64,000 nucleotides of DNA from Lactobacillus sp. ESL0791 (GCF_029433255.1 NZ_JAQTHU010000001.1:1984001-2048000); one strand, 5' to 3'. Counted from the stretch's first letter, positions 36,106 through 46,025 are shown. Numbers and translations are program-made. The notes: generated from the letters alone by a model not told the origin.

Positions 36106-37662
36106 CTAAAATTTTTGCCCGTATTTTTTCTTCAGCACGCTGTATAACTGTCGCGTAAACCAACCGGCAATCGCTTCAGTGTCATCGTTATGCCTGCCGG
36201 AATAACCTTTTGAGACCACATGCTGGTGCGAATAGTTTTTTTGTAAAAAAGCCATCAGCTGCGAATATGCCAGCTGATCATAATCATCATTTTTCATGTA
36301 ACCAAGCATAAAGGAAGTATTGCTAAAATCGCCTTGGTTTAAGGTATCCCACAACATTTGGTCCAACTTTTGACAAGAAGCTAGCTTGTTGTCACCCATG
36401 AGCATCATGACCATATCACTAGCACAGTGAAAGTCATCTGGCCGGTTAATTCGAAGATTTTCAGCAATTGTGCCCAAATTCAGCAGGATTTTGGCAATCA
36501 CGATTGCCCCAGGATTGAGCTGGGCACCGTAAAACATTGCTGCATAGGTACCCATCGACATCCCCGACAATACCAAATCTTTCACCGTGAAGTGCAGCTT
36601 AGCCAGGCAATCCTTAATCAGCCCTTTTATCTTGTCTTCCAATTCCTGATCACCAAGATAGAAACAGCCGCCTTCAACCCGCAAATCGGAAAGCAGCAGG
36701 TAGGGTACACCCTTTTTATGCAATATTCCCGTACCTTCAATCGCTTCGGCTGTATGGTAACCGCCAAAGTAAACGGTCAAGGGTGGTTTCATATTGCCGG
36801 GATTAAACAGGTAAGCAATCTCACCGCCAAGATAATTTTGGTCAATCAGTGACTGGCCGCCCAGTTCAATCAAGCCATATTTGCCGCGCGAACTGCGCTG
36901 GTGCATTGTTCCCAAGTGCACATGACCAGTTCCTCTTACATAATAACGCACACTGTAATAATAGCCGTCTGCTAGTCCCGTGACCTCAATCTTGCCATGA
37001 CTTGCCCGCAAATCTGCACCACTCTTCGAATACTTGGCAAGCAGCTTGTGCGTGTCGTTAACAGAAAAGCAACAAACCTCAATCTTTAGCTCCGCTTGCT
37101 CAAATTCCTTAAACTCAAGTGCAATTTCTGTGACAAAATCGTGGGGCACAAAGACACTGTATGTCAGCCTGCCTAAATAATGCCAATTATCAAAGGAACA
37201 TGTCACATCAATATAATTATTGCCAAAATAGGAAATGTTATTTTGCATTTCTGAAGGAATTTCCAACGAAAGAATTTTACCGCGGAGACCACCATTGTTA
37301 ATCGGATAAAAATAATGGTTAATCTCCATCAACAAATTTCCCAGTTTGATCTTAACAGCACCGCGAAAATCCAAAATTTCCTGGATTTCGTCCGTCACCA
37401 CTGCATCATCGGTATACAAGATGCGGTGGGCAGGCAGCTGCCGCAGCAGCTGCGGCTGGGTCAGCCAAGGCGAAGTCTGGTCAAGAACAAAATATTCAAA
37501 ACTATAATCGAAATTAAAGACCTTGTCTTTAAAAACAGGCGCCAAGTGGTGGCTGGCAAGATTAGCCGGCTCAGCCCACAGGTAAGTGCAGTCAGTTAAT
37601 GCCTTATCGGATAGCTCCAATGCTTTTTTTCCGCTATGAAACAGGCACCGTTTTTTATTCAT
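36106..37662 (-). CDS. asp2: Accessory Sec system protein Asp2
   Basis: 518 residues. The C-terminal half is an alpha/beta-hydrolase with the nucleophile motif GMSMGTYAAMFYGA near residue 365 and a histidine in YSGRHNDDTEAIAGWF near the end, as in Asp2, which O-acetylates glycans on the serine-rich substrate and is needed for its export. The N-terminal half is the beta-rich Asp2 domain. Overlaps the asp1 end by 8 bases; last gene of the operon, followed by a terminator. Confidence 0.9.
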   Translation of the reverse strand: MNKKRCLFHSGKKALELSDKALTDCTYLWAEPANLASHHLAPVFKDKVFNFDYSFEYFVLDQTSPWLTQPQLLRQLPAHRILYTDDAVVTDEIQEILDFRGAVKIKLGNLLMEINHYFYPINNGGLRGKILSLEIPSEMQNNISYFGNNYIDVTCSFDNWHYLGRLTYSVFVPHDFVTEIALEFKEFEQAELKIEVCCFSVNDTHKLLAKYSKSGADLRASHGKIEVTGLADGYYYSVRYYVRGTGHVHLGTMHQRSSRGKYGLIELGGQSLIDQNYLGGEIAYLFNPGNMKPPLTVYFGGYHTAEAIEGTGILHKKGVPYLLLSDLRVEGGCFYLGDQELEDKIKGLIKDCLAKLHFTVKDLVLSGMSMGTYAAMFYGAQLNPGAIVIAKILLNLGTIAENLRINRPDDFHCASDMVMMLMGDNKLASCQKLDQMLWDTLNQGDFSNTSFMLGYMKNDDYDQLAYSQLMAFLQKNYSHQHVVSKGYSGRHNDDTEAIAGWFTRQLYSVLKKKYGQKF

Positions 37663-39121
37663 TGAGAACTACCGCCTTCCATTTATCTATAATCTTCCCT
37701 GGTGAAAGCTGTTCAATCAACCTAACATTTTCTACTACGGCCGAATTCCATTTGGACAAATCCGTCAAAAACGGCAGCAGCAATTTATCTAAATGGGCAT
37801 CTTTTTCAAGCAAAAAGCCATTCTCACCGACTTTAACCAGGCCATTGCCCTGCCGCACGATCTGAGGAATACCGGTCTTGACGGCTTCCAACTGCAAATT
37901 ATAATCAGAATAAACAGCAGTATCTAAGAAGAGGTAAGCTTTTTTGAGCAAAACAGCTTCTTGTTCATAATTTAGCTGCTCTTTACAAGAAAAACGCTTA
38001 ATCACGTCTACTTGCTGCTGGTCATCCTTATCCGGCTGTTCCAGTTTTTGCTGATATTTTCCCAGAAATTTACGCTTGCGTGTTTGCAGGTATTTTGCCT
38101 GCTCGCCAGCAGCATCGGCAAACAGATTATAATTGGGATTTTCTCCCAGCAGCTTCATCAACTGGCTAAAAATACTTTTTAGTGCGGCATCACTAACCTG
38201 ACCCACATGCCAGTAAATCGTTCTCTGTTCAAATTCCATGCTCGTACCCAAGGCAAATTCAGCGAAGTATGGCTTAATCACGTGACAAATCGGCATAAAT
38301 CTTATGCCGCATTCCCTGCTTTTTTCAAGAAAAAGATTTTTCTGCGTTTCATTTTGAAACAAATAATAATCCTGGCCCATGATTGAACTAAAATCATTAT
38401 TTAATAATTGCTGTTGCTCAGTAAAGTAATAATAAAATTGCGTCTGCAGCAAAAAATGCCGCAGCGCCAATGTCTCTGAGCTTGGTTCAGCAATCGCCTT
38501 GCCCTTGTCTGCTAAATGACGCAGGGCAAATTCACTGATCACCTCGGCTAAACTACCATACTTCTTTTGCTTAAAGCGAAAGCTCTGGCTTGAGGCAATC
38601 GTCACCCGATAATCTTTCAGCGTCATGACCAGGTCACCAGCAGGATTGAACCACTGCTTTTTAATCACAGCACCTTCTTGATTAAAAAAGCTGCGGCTCC
38701 TGCGAAAGCCCCGCAAATCATAATCATCAACAATCTTTCCTGCACTGCGAAAATAGCTGACATGGGTGACTTGTCCATTTGGATCCAGCAGCACGTCCAT
38801 CACATATTTTTCACCATCGTATATCTGCAAGCCAATCCCGTTAAAGTAGATAATTTCTTCAACAACATATTTATCAGGAATATGCAAATCGGCAACAGTT
38901 AGAGCAGAACCGCTTGAATTAACAGCTAAAATTTCGTCAAAAAGATAGACTGCCGTTTGCCCGCTGCGGGCAAGCTGATCATAGTATTTATCCGCCTCTT
39001 CCGTGGTAATCAGCAGCTGGGTAGCAACGCCTGCTTCGCGAAAATATTCTGCCAGATTCAACAGTGTATTTTGATGATAAAAATTATTGCTCAAGCGCAT
39101 GTCAGGAATTAGTGTCAACAT
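37655..39121 (-). CDS. asp1: Accessory Sec system protein Asp1
   Basis: 488 residues starting LTLIPDMRLSNNFYHQNTLLNLAEYFREAG. It has a glycosyltransferase-like GT-B fold without the usual catalytic motifs. The family-typical stretches DLRGFRRSRSFFNQEG, QKKYGSLAEVI and, near the end, TAVYSDYNLQLEAVKTGIPQIV are visible. Asp1 forms a complex with Asp2 and Asp3 that binds the glycosylated adhesin and brings it to SecA2. Located directly after SecY2, as in streptococcal loci. Confidence 0.9.
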   Translation of the reverse strand: MLTLIPDMRLSNNFYHQNTLLNLAEYFREAGVATQLLITTEEADKYYDQLARSGQTAVYLFDEILAVNSSGSALTVADLHIPDKYVVEEIIYFNGIGLQIYDGEKYVMDVLLDPNGQVTHVSYFRSAGKIVDDYDLRGFRRSRSFFNQEGAVIKKQWFNPAGDLVMTLKDYRVTIASSQSFRFKQKKYGSLAEVISEFALRHLADKGKAIAEPSSETLALRHFLLQTQFYYYFTEQQQLLNNDFSSIMGQDYYLFQNETQKNLFLEKSRECGIRFMPICHVIKPYFAEFALGTSMEFEQRTIYWHVGQVSDAALKSIFSQLMKLLGENPNYNLFADAAGEQAKYLQTRKRKFLGKYQQKLEQPDKDDQQQVDVIKRFSCKEQLNYEQEAVLLKKAYLFLDTAVYSDYNLQLEAVKTGIPQIVRQGNGLVKVGENGFLLEKDAHLDKLLLPFLTDLSKWNSAVVENVRLIEQLSPGKIIDKWKAVVLNE

Positions 39122-39156
39122 TTTATTATCGCTTCTACCTCAAATCAACTCAACGA

Positions 39157-40368
39157 TTACTTTAAATTAATCACGTATCTTTGTTCACTGTGCAGCGTAC
39201 GAAACTGCTGCACAATCATATAAACAATGGTCAATAAAATAAACAAATTACCAATAAAGGGGGTCAAGTTGGCTAGGTCTGGATGCCAGAGTCCTAACAA
39301 AAGCGGCCAAACACTCAGCAAAATCAGGAAAAAGCTGCTGAGCCAAGTCAGGCGCACAAATTTATTCATAATAAATTTTTCCGTGGCAGTTCCCGGAATG
39401 ATATTATAAAAATAACTGCCGTTTTCTTTTAGTTCCCTTGCCCGCACACTCGGCTGAAGCATAATCAGCCCAAAAACAAAGTTTAAAGAAATAATGGTAA
39501 TAATGTAGAGCAGGATGCCAATCGGCTGATTAATTGCCAACAACGGCAGAAGCTGTTTTTTCCAGCCAAACGAACTTTTCACCAGCAGCAGCGGCAAAAA
39601 GATAAAGAGCGAGGTTGAAAACATAAACGGCATCGCCCCCGCCATCAATAATTTCAAGGGAAAATATAATTTAGCATAAACATTGTCAAGCTGGGGATCA
39701 CTCATCGGAATCCGCTCTTCGGCCTGCACCAAGGCAAGCCCAGCCGTCAAGGTGACGATAACTGCCAACACCAGAAAAATAATATTAAGCCAAGTGAATT
39801 CAAATTTATTATTACCCCAGCCCCGAATCAACAGCGCCGGCAGCGAAATGATCAGCTGAGGCACCATCAAGACAGAGGAGCCGCCAACCCCGTATTCAGA
39901 AACTAAGTTGGCAATAAAAACTGAGGCCATGCCCCCACTCACCAGCAGCAGCAGTGTCAGCATAAAACTGATGTTAGCCCCTTTGAAATAGACGGGCAAA
40001 AGGGCACCACGAAAATTATAAGTGTAAAAAAATGCCTGTAAAATTGCAACAAGCAAACTGCAAAAATTGGTCACCACGCCCCAAAAATAACTTGATACTT
40101 GCCTTAGGCTTTTTAGATCCAGCGAATTGACCGCCTGCAAGACAATGTTAGCGGTCATATAGGGACCGATACCCAGCATGAACAGTGACGGCCGGCTAGT
40201 TTGCGCGCCCGTATACATTCCCAGCACACTAATCAACGGGTTGCCTTTCAGGTAGCCCATAGCGGCTTTGGGCCTAACAAATGGAATCAGCAGAAACTGC
40301 CCGAAAAGATAGACCATTAGGAGCAGCACTGTCCACAGCATTCGTTTTTGTAAAAAATTTGCCTTCAC
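39157..40368 (-). CDS. secY2: Accessory Sec translocase channel SecY2
   Basis: About 403 residues with ten hydrophobic helices. I chose GTG 40368 because AAAGGAA lies a suitable distance upstream; a TTG at 40377 sits right against that ribosome site. LLLMVYLFGQFLLIPFVRP, SLFMLGIGPYMTANIVLQ and FFYNIIPGTATEKFI are SecY2-type segments. SecY2 forms the membrane pore reserved for serine-rich repeat proteins. The channel lining is shorter than in SecY, as is normal for the family. Confidence 0.92.
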   Translation of the reverse strand: MKANFLQKRMLWTVLLLMVYLFGQFLLIPFVRPKAAMGYLKGNPLISVLGMYTGAQTSRPSLFMLGIGPYMTANIVLQAVNSLDLKSLRQVSSYFWGVVTNFCSLLVAILQAFFYTYNFRGALLPVYFKGANISFMLTLLLLVSGGMASVFIANLVSEYGVGGSSVLMVPQLIISLPALLIRGWGNNKFEFTWLNIIFLVLAVIVTLTAGLALVQAEERIPMSDPQLDNVYAKLYFPLKLLMAGAMPFMFSTSLFIFLPLLLVKSSFGWKKQLLPLLAINQPIGILLYIITIISLNFVFGLIMLQPSVRARELKENGSYFYNIIPGTATEKFIMNKFVRLTWLSSFFLILLSVWPLLLGLWHPDLANLTPFIGNLFILLTIVYMIVQQFRTLHSEQRYVINLK

Positions 40369-40386
40369 CGCAGCCAATTCCTTTCC

Positions 40387-42738
40387 CTAAACAAAATAGA
40401 TTTGCATTCCTTTAACATTATTGCCGGTCACTTCCGAACAGAGAACATTGCGCATGATTTGCCGAGAAATATCGGCCTTCATACGGTCAAAACTTGCCAG
40501 GGCCTCTTTTTGGTATTCAAATAATGGATTGCTCTGTCCCGTTGCACGCTGGGCGGTAACTATGCGCAATGTCTCCAGATTGTCAACCTGATCGACCCAA
40601 GCATCGTCAATTGCCTTCACAATCGTTAAGCGCTGGTAATACTGCCAGGCATCTTCATTAACAATTTGCCGTTTTTTCTCTTTGAATGCCTGCATGGCAA
40701 TTTTATTTAAGAAACGGATATTGGCCGCAGCCGACGATAACCTGGTCTTTTTATTCACATAATCAGGCGTAATATTATCGCAAATGTATTCATTCACCGT
40801 CGCAGCACTCATCCGGTTGTCAGAAACAAACGTGATAATTGCCTTCTTGATGCTGTGAAGCACAACCTGCTCCAGTTCCTGGTTCATCTGCATGACTTCA
40901 CCGCGCACACGGTAGACAGCCTCCCGCTGCAGGCGGGCAATCTCACCGTATTCCAACACCATGAAACGGGTGCTCTGTTCATGATACTTGATATTATTTT
41001 GCAGACGGGCAAAAAGCCGTTGGTAGCGCCGCCGGCCTCTGCCGATTTCCTGCCTGCGATCCTTGGCATGACGCGCAAGGGTGTGCTTGATCTTTCTTGA
41101 AGGAAACTGCCGCACCAGATTATCCTGCAAAGAGGTAAAAAAGACGGTTGAGCCCGGATCTCCCTGACGGCCGGCCCGGCCGCGCAGCTGGTCATCAATC
41201 CGCTTAAGCGACATTTTTTCTGTTCCAATGACCAGCAATCCGCCTGCTCTTCTGGCTCTATCCGACAAGATAATGTCGGCACCGCGGCCAGCAAGTGAAG
41301 TAGAAACGGTCACCATCCCCGACTGACCGGCAATCTTGATCATTTCCGCCTCCTGTGCTGTCGAGCGTGCGTTAAGCAGGTTATGGGGAATATGTTCCTG
41401 CAGCAGCATTTCCGAATACAGGTTTGACAAGGTAAGCGAGCCGGTTTCGATCAAAACTGGCCGCTTGCGGCGATAATTTTTCTTAACCACCTCAAGGGAG
41501 GCATATAATTTTGCCTTCGCCGTATAAAAAACCCGGTCAGGCTCATCGCGGCGGATATTCGGCCGGTTGGTCGGAACGGCAACTACATTTAGATTATAAA
41601 CCCGCATCAATTCGCGCTTGTCACCCATCGCGGTTCCGGTCATTCCTGCCAGTTGGGGAAAGAGACGGAACAAGTTTTGGTAAGTAATCGTGGCGATTAC
41701 CTGAACTTTTTGGCTTGTCTCCAGTCCCTCCTTGGTTTCGATGGCCTGGTGGATGCCGGCTGACATCTCCATTCCGAGCAGTTTACGCCCGCTATTGGTG
41801 TCAATAAGGACCAATTTATTTTTTTCAAGCAAATAATCGCGGTCCCGTTGATATAACTGGCTGGCCTGCAGTGCAAACACCAGGTGGCCGTATAAATCCG
41901 CATATTTTTTATCGAGAATATCGCGGACACCAAAAAATTCATTAGCGTGCAGAATGCCTTCATGCAGGAACCAAACTTTTTTGCGATTAGAATTCAGGGC
42001 AAAATCAACATCTTCTTGGCAAATTTTGACAAACTTATCAGCTAGGCCCGGATAATTGGATTTTCCCTCCGGCCGCCCAGAGATCACCAGCGGCGTTGTT
42101 GCTAAATCCAGCAGCACTGAATCCACCTCATCAATCAGAGCAAAGCGAAATGGCGGCATATACTGCTTATTGACTGAACTGACTAGATTATTGGTTAAAT
42201 AATCAAAGCCAAAAGTTCCCCCATCAGTATAAACAATGTCATTGGCATAGAGCCCTTTCTTCGTCTTACCGGCATTATCACGCTCTTCTTTACTTTCCTG
42301 TGAAAAATTATAACCGATCTTTAGGCCCAGCCAGCGATAAACACGTCCCACATTGAGTGCATCGCGTTTCGCCAAATACAGATTGGCGGTGATCAAAAAG
42401 TTGCCCTTGCCCGTGAGCCCGTGCAGATACATTGGCATGGTAGCAGTCAGGGTTTTGCCCTCGCCTGTTTTCATTTCAATTACATTATGATACTGCATCG
42501 CTACGGCCCCAAAAATTTGCACGGGATAGGGTGTGAGGCCAATAACCCGCGAATCCGCCACACACACAACGGCATAAGCTTCCACGAGTAAGGAATTAAG
42601 GGAAACGCCCTGCCGCAGACGCCGCCGAAATTCTGCAGTTTTAGCACGCAATTTATCATCGCTTAATTTTTTATATTTATCTGTTAATTTAATAATCTCA
42701 GCGGTTTTGCACCAATAAAGATGATTTTTGATGTGCAT
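40387..42738 (-). CDS. secA2: Accessory Sec ATPase SecA2
   Basis: 783 residues. Walker A TGEGKT (91-96), DEAD-type FALIDEVDSVLLD, TSLAGRGADIIL and RIDDQLRGRAGRQGDPGST define a SecA ATPase. The length and the lack of the C-terminal zinc-binding tail identify SecA2. It drives export of the glycosylated adhesin through SecY2. It starts 9 bases after the small membrane protein gene and precedes secY2 by 9-18 bases. Confidence 0.94.
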   Translation of the reverse strand: MHIKNHLYWCKTAEIIKLTDKYKKLSDDKLRAKTAEFRRRLRQGVSLNSLLVEAYAVVCVADSRVIGLTPYPVQIFGAVAMQYHNVIEMKTGEGKTLTATMPMYLHGLTGKGNFLITANLYLAKRDALNVGRVYRWLGLKIGYNFSQESKEERDNAGKTKKGLYANDIVYTDGGTFGFDYLTNNLVSSVNKQYMPPFRFALIDEVDSVLLDLATTPLVISGRPEGKSNYPGLADKFVKICQEDVDFALNSNRKKVWFLHEGILHANEFFGVRDILDKKYADLYGHLVFALQASQLYQRDRDYLLEKNKLVLIDTNSGRKLLGMEMSAGIHQAIETKEGLETSQKVQVIATITYQNLFRLFPQLAGMTGTAMGDKRELMRVYNLNVVAVPTNRPNIRRDEPDRVFYTAKAKLYASLEVVKKNYRRKRPVLIETGSLTLSNLYSEMLLQEHIPHNLLNARSTAQEAEMIKIAGQSGMVTVSTSLAGRGADIILSDRARRAGGLLVIGTEKMSLKRIDDQLRGRAGRQGDPGSTVFFTSLQDNLVRQFPSRKIKHTLARHAKDRRQEIGRGRRRYQRLFARLQNNIKYHEQSTRFMVLEYGEIARLQREAVYRVRGEVMQMNQELEQVVLHSIKKAIITFVSDNRMSAATVNEYICDNITPDYVNKKTRLSSAAANIRFLNKIAMQAFKEKKRQIVNEDAWQYYQRLTIVKAIDDAWVDQVDNLETLRIVTAQRATGQSNPLFEYQKEALASFDRMKADISRQIMRNVLCSEVTGNNVKGMQIYFV

Positions 42739-42747
42739 TTTACTTCA

Positions 42748-42945
42748 TCATTTTAACTTAAGAAACGGAAGAATCATTCCGATGATGATAATCAGAGTAA
42801 ACACTCCGCTCAGCGAAATTATCAGCCATTCCGTTTTACTCCTGTGATTTTCTTCGGCTGGCAGCAACTGTTCTTTTTCCCGCGCCAAATCTTCACAAAT
42901 TTTCTTTGTGAGCGAATCTGTCATCAATACTTTTTTAAAAGTCAT
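42748..42945 (-). CDS. Small single-span membrane protein, SecE-like (Asp4/Asp5 position)
   Basis: 65 residues: a charged cytoplasmic N-terminal half (DSLTKKICEDLAREKEQLL) and one C-terminal membrane helix (WLIISLSGVFTLIIIIGMILPFL). ATG overlaps the gtfB stop by 4 bases. Shape and place resemble Asp4, the SecE-like partner of SecY2 in streptococci. No other Asp4/Asp5 candidate is seen in the locus. Assignment is by topology and context, not by clear sequence match. Confidence 0.6.
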   Translation of the reverse strand: MTFKKVLMTDSLTKKICEDLAREKEQLLPAEENHRSKTEWLIISLSGVFTLIIIIGMILPFLKLK

Positions 42946-43796
42946 TCGCTGACCCTCACTTTATCCAAGGGTACATCAAAACCCTTTAATTTTTCGTAAG
43001 CCGGCTTAGTAACATGAACTTCCGCAACGTACGGAATCCGGTTTGCCAAAATACCGTCCAAATTGCCACGAAGCTTGCCCGTGTCATCAACGGGATCTTC
43101 TGCTAAATAATATTTATTGGTCGATTTAGCATCCCGCAGGGCGAACAAGTCAACCCCGAGATAATTAATACTGACGGTATCTTGCGGACGCATCATTTTA
43201 CTAATCTGATCAACGTAAAAATCAACCAAATTATTATATCTATTGGTTACTTCATGCGTTGCCGGGTTCTCAACCGTGACAAAATTAAGTGCGCCGTCAT
43301 AATAAAAATACCTAATGACCGGTTGGCCTTCCATGTTGACAAATTCGATCTCTTGCAGCTGACCGTCTGAATAATACAGATGACTGTAGACTTTGCCGTC
43401 AGAAACATACTCTTCAACATAGTCAAGGCTGCCATCGGGATTCAGATAGCGAATATCCTGCGTTGCTCGCCTAGTATTAGGGAAAAGATATTCACGGGCA
43501 ATGAAAATCCCCTGATCATCAACAAAAATGCTGCCGTCCTTTTGCATCTGCACATAATCCATCGCAGGAATATTGACTTCATTAAAGTAGCGGTAGCTTG
43601 CCGGGTCATAAGTCCGGCCCGTAATGTGGTCAATCAGTGTGGTACCCTCAATGTCGTTCGCCTGCAAAAAATTGCGCATGTTCGGCATCGACGTCAAACA
43701 AAGAAGCTGGCCATGGTTTTTCTGCAGCCGCGTTTTGACCGCCTTAAAAACATCCGGATTTAAATTAACAGTTTCATTAACTAGTTCGTAATCCAT
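42942..43796 (-). CDS. gtfB: GtfB-like chaperone subunit of the adhesin glycosyltransferase, short form
   Basis: 284 residues from ATG 43796, chosen because GGAGG precedes it and it overlaps the gtfA stop by 20 bases. The central beta-rich part (EYVSDGKVYSHLYYSDGQLQ, VNMEGQPVIRYFYYDGALNF) matches GtfB, the subunit that activates GtfA for O-GlcNAc addition. Streptococcal GtfB is about 440 residues; here the protein ends after a partial C-terminal domain (GILANRIPYVAEVHV ... KVRVSE), so most of the second Rossmann half is missing. The neighbouring frame overlaps its stop by 4 bases, arguing for a stable short form and not a fresh break. Confidence 0.75.
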   Translation of the reverse strand: MDYELVNETVNLNPDVFKAVKTRLQKNHGQLLCLTSMPNMRNFLQANDIEGTTLIDHITGRTYDPASYRYFNEVNIPAMDYVQMQKDGSIFVDDQGIFIAREYLFPNTRRATQDIRYLNPDGSLDYVEEYVSDGKVYSHLYYSDGQLQEIEFVNMEGQPVIRYFYYDGALNFVTVENPATHEVTNRYNNLVDFYVDQISKMMRPQDTVSINYLGVDLFALRDAKSTNKYYLAEDPVDDTGKLRGNLDGILANRIPYVAEVHVTKPAYEKLKGFDVPLDKVRVSE

Positions 43797-45231
43797 CAAC
43801 CAGTTTCCTCCACTTCTTGGCAATTGCGCTGTCACGATACTCATCAATGCCGACCTGTGTATTCCGCCGCATCTGAACGTAATCCGCATTAAACAGACGA
43901 ACAATTCCTTCTTTAATTTGGGCAACGTTGAAATCGTCATCCTCACGCTTTAATTCCTGCACAAAGCCATTTTCACCGTCACGAATCAATTGGGTTGCCC
44001 CAAAGCGGGCATTAAACGTCACCACCGGCAAAGCGGCATTTAGTGCCTCAATGTAAGTTAAACCGAAACCTTCAGAAAACGAAGTTGAGATAAAGGCATC
44101 ATATTTCGGATATACTTTTTCCAAATGCTGCGATAAGCCGCGCAAACGGATATAATCTTCAGCATGATAGTCCTTGATCATTTGCTCCAAATGCTTCTTT
44201 TCTTCGCCTTGACCATAAATATCAAAACTAATCTTATAACCCGCATCATGCAGCTGGGCCACAGCCCTAACCGCAACGTCAATATGCTTTTCCTTGGCCA
44301 GGCGCGAGGCCGTGATAAAGCGCAAGCCGTCCGGCTGCCGGTCCTTAATCACTTTGCTGCGGTCACTGATCCCGCCAACAGGAATAGCCCAGATCTTGTC
44401 TCCTTCTTTGGGGAAATCGATCAGCAAATCCTGACGCTGCTGCTCGGTGGAAACGACTACCCGATCAACCTTGTTCAAATGATCCAGCAGGTATTCATAA
44501 TAATTATTCCAAAACGGCTTTTTCGGGTCCACCCGGTCAGCCAAATGATCAGCATGGATCAGATAGATAATCTTCGCGTTCGGAATCTCGTCGTACATTA
44601 ACGCCTCATCGGCCCAATCGCCACGGTCAATGTAAAAATTGCTGTTGCTGCCAAAGAAACGATCCAGCTGGCAAAAAAAATAGTGGTATAACCGAACAAT
44701 ATTGGCAAAATACAGGTGCTCTCCGTGCTCCGAGTACAGATGGATATTTTGCATTCGCGCCTGTTCATGTGCATTGTCAAGCGTCTCGAAGGCAACCTTG
44801 AGCTCACCTGTTTGGCTGTTAAAAATCTGCGTACGGTATGCTCTAACCATTAAAAGTTTGCTTTCCGGCTTTTGCTTATTTTTGCCTTTAACAAAGTGAT
44901 TGACAATCCGCAAGCCGGAAGAGGCGTACTGCTCGTTCATCCGCACGGTATTGGTGCTGTCGACTAAAGAGCGCACTTTTTTCGCAGGGAAAGTTTTGGT
45001 CAAACCTTTTTTTAAATAATCATCGCCCCAGACAAAATATTCCCACATATTAATGACATTTTGGCTTTTCAAGCGCCACTTGGTCATTGCTTCATGCAAT
45101 TCCGGCACCATACCCAGAAAAACAAACCGATAGGGAATTTGGGCTCGCGCAAAACTTTTAGCACGATAAAATTCGGCATGTTCAATTCCAGAATTTCCCA
45201 TGCCCATCGCTTGATTAACAAAAAAATCCAT
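43777..45231 (-). CDS. gtfA: GtfA, O-GlcNAc transferase for the serine-rich adhesin
   Basis: 484 residues of family GT4. FITASRLAKEKHIDVAVRAV is the donor-site start and STSFSEGFGLTYIEALNAALPVV holds the E-x7-E catalytic pattern. NQAMGMGNSGIEHAEFYRA at the N-terminus is typical of GtfA. It adds the first GlcNAc to serine or threonine of the adhesin in the cytoplasm, working with GtfB. Ribosome site AGAGG. Confidence 0.9.
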   Translation of the reverse strand: MDFFVNQAMGMGNSGIEHAEFYRAKSFARAQIPYRFVFLGMVPELHEAMTKWRLKSQNVINMWEYFVWGDDYLKKGLTKTFPAKKVRSLVDSTNTVRMNEQYASSGLRIVNHFVKGKNKQKPESKLLMVRAYRTQIFNSQTGELKVAFETLDNAHEQARMQNIHLYSEHGEHLYFANIVRLYHYFFCQLDRFFGSNSNFYIDRGDWADEALMYDEIPNAKIIYLIHADHLADRVDPKKPFWNNYYEYLLDHLNKVDRVVVSTEQQRQDLLIDFPKEGDKIWAIPVGGISDRSKVIKDRQPDGLRFITASRLAKEKHIDVAVRAVAQLHDAGYKISFDIYGQGEEKKHLEQMIKDYHAEDYIRLRGLSQHLEKVYPKYDAFISTSFSEGFGLTYIEALNAALPVVTFNARFGATQLIRDGENGFVQELKREDDDFNVAQIKEGIVRLFNADYVQMRRNTQVGIDEYRDSAIAKKWRKLVDGLRTS

Positions 45232-45242
45232 TTTATCCTCTA

Positions 45243-46025
45243 TTACTTATTTTTACCAATATCATGCCGTAATGCTCCAAGCAATTCGGTTGCTATATAA
45301 CTATTATCAATCTGCAAAATAATTCCATTTCTGCGAAAAGAATTCAAATATCTTGCCAGCGCCGTTAATTGTTCAGTACTAAATTTACCTTCACCGGTAT
45401 ATTGGACCGGAATGAAAATAAACAAATGATCTTCTTGTGCGGTAAAACTAACTGTTTGAATCGTTGACGTATAATTTTGAAGATGAACATTCAGACGGTT
45501 ACTTTTCCGTGCAGCAAAGCAAACCTTAATAATGCGAATTCCGGCAATATTTTCGACCACAAAAGTGTAATGGTCGAGAATCGGCGCTTCGGCCAGTAAG
45601 CAAACTTTAAAGCGCATTTTCTGATTATTTAAACTAACTAAGTCAAACTGATAACTAGCAGTCTGCCGCGGAAGATGAAAAGTACCATCTTTTGCCGGAA
45701 AGATTTTGTAACCCAATTGTTGGTGCCTGTCATCATACGTTGTCAAAGCTAAGGCAAGAGAGCCTTTAGGCTCTTCCTCACTCTCAAGCTTAAACTGGTA
45801 ATCAACTGTAAACAACAATTTAGGTAAGGATAGACTTGAAATATGCTCACCGCTCACAACCGGATAGTACAGCCAGGAAACAAGTGCTTTCCCCGGCGAA
45901 ACAATTGCATTTTTATACAAAAGATCTTCACCAGCGAAGCTGACCTGAGCACCATATAAATAAACATAGCTCATATTCTGTGGCCGGAAAAAAAAGTGCG
46001 CCGTCAGTTTTTTATCGTCTGCCAT
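45243..46025 (-). CDS. asp3: Accessory Sec system protein Asp3, with a long C-terminal extension
   Basis: About 260 residues from ATG 46025. The N-terminal ~150 residues (YLYGAQVSFAGEDLLYKNAIVSPGKALVSWLYYP ... LLFTVDYQFKLES) match Asp3, which joins Asp1 and Asp2 in the export complex. The last ~100 residues, with a further beta-rich stretch and NSFRRNGIILQIDNSYIATELL, extend it. It stands apart from asp1/asp2, on the other side of gtfA. Its start overlaps the previous ORF by 14 bases. Confidence 0.7.
   Translation of the reverse strand: MADDKKLTAHFFFRPQNMSYVYLYGAQVSFAGEDLLYKNAIVSPGKALVSWLYYPVVSGEHISSLSLPKLLFTVDYQFKLESEEEPKGSLALALTTYDDRHQQLGYKIFPAKDGTFHLPRQTASYQFDLVSLNNQKMRFKVCLLAEAPILDHYTFVVENIAGIRIIKVCFAARKSNRLNVHLQNYTSTIQTVSFTAQEDHLFIFIPVQYTGEGKFSTEQLTALARYLNSFRRNGIILQIDNSYIATELLGALRHDIGKNK

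Noticed and set aside
35969..36163. 64-residue minus-strand frame across the Asp2 terminator
   Set aside because: It runs through the terminator hairpin and overlaps the end of asp2 in another frame; no recognisable content.
42942..43946. Longer start for the GtfB-like protein at 43946
   Set aside because: It would overlap gtfA by 170 bases; ATG 43796 has GGAGG upstream and gives a normal family N-terminus.
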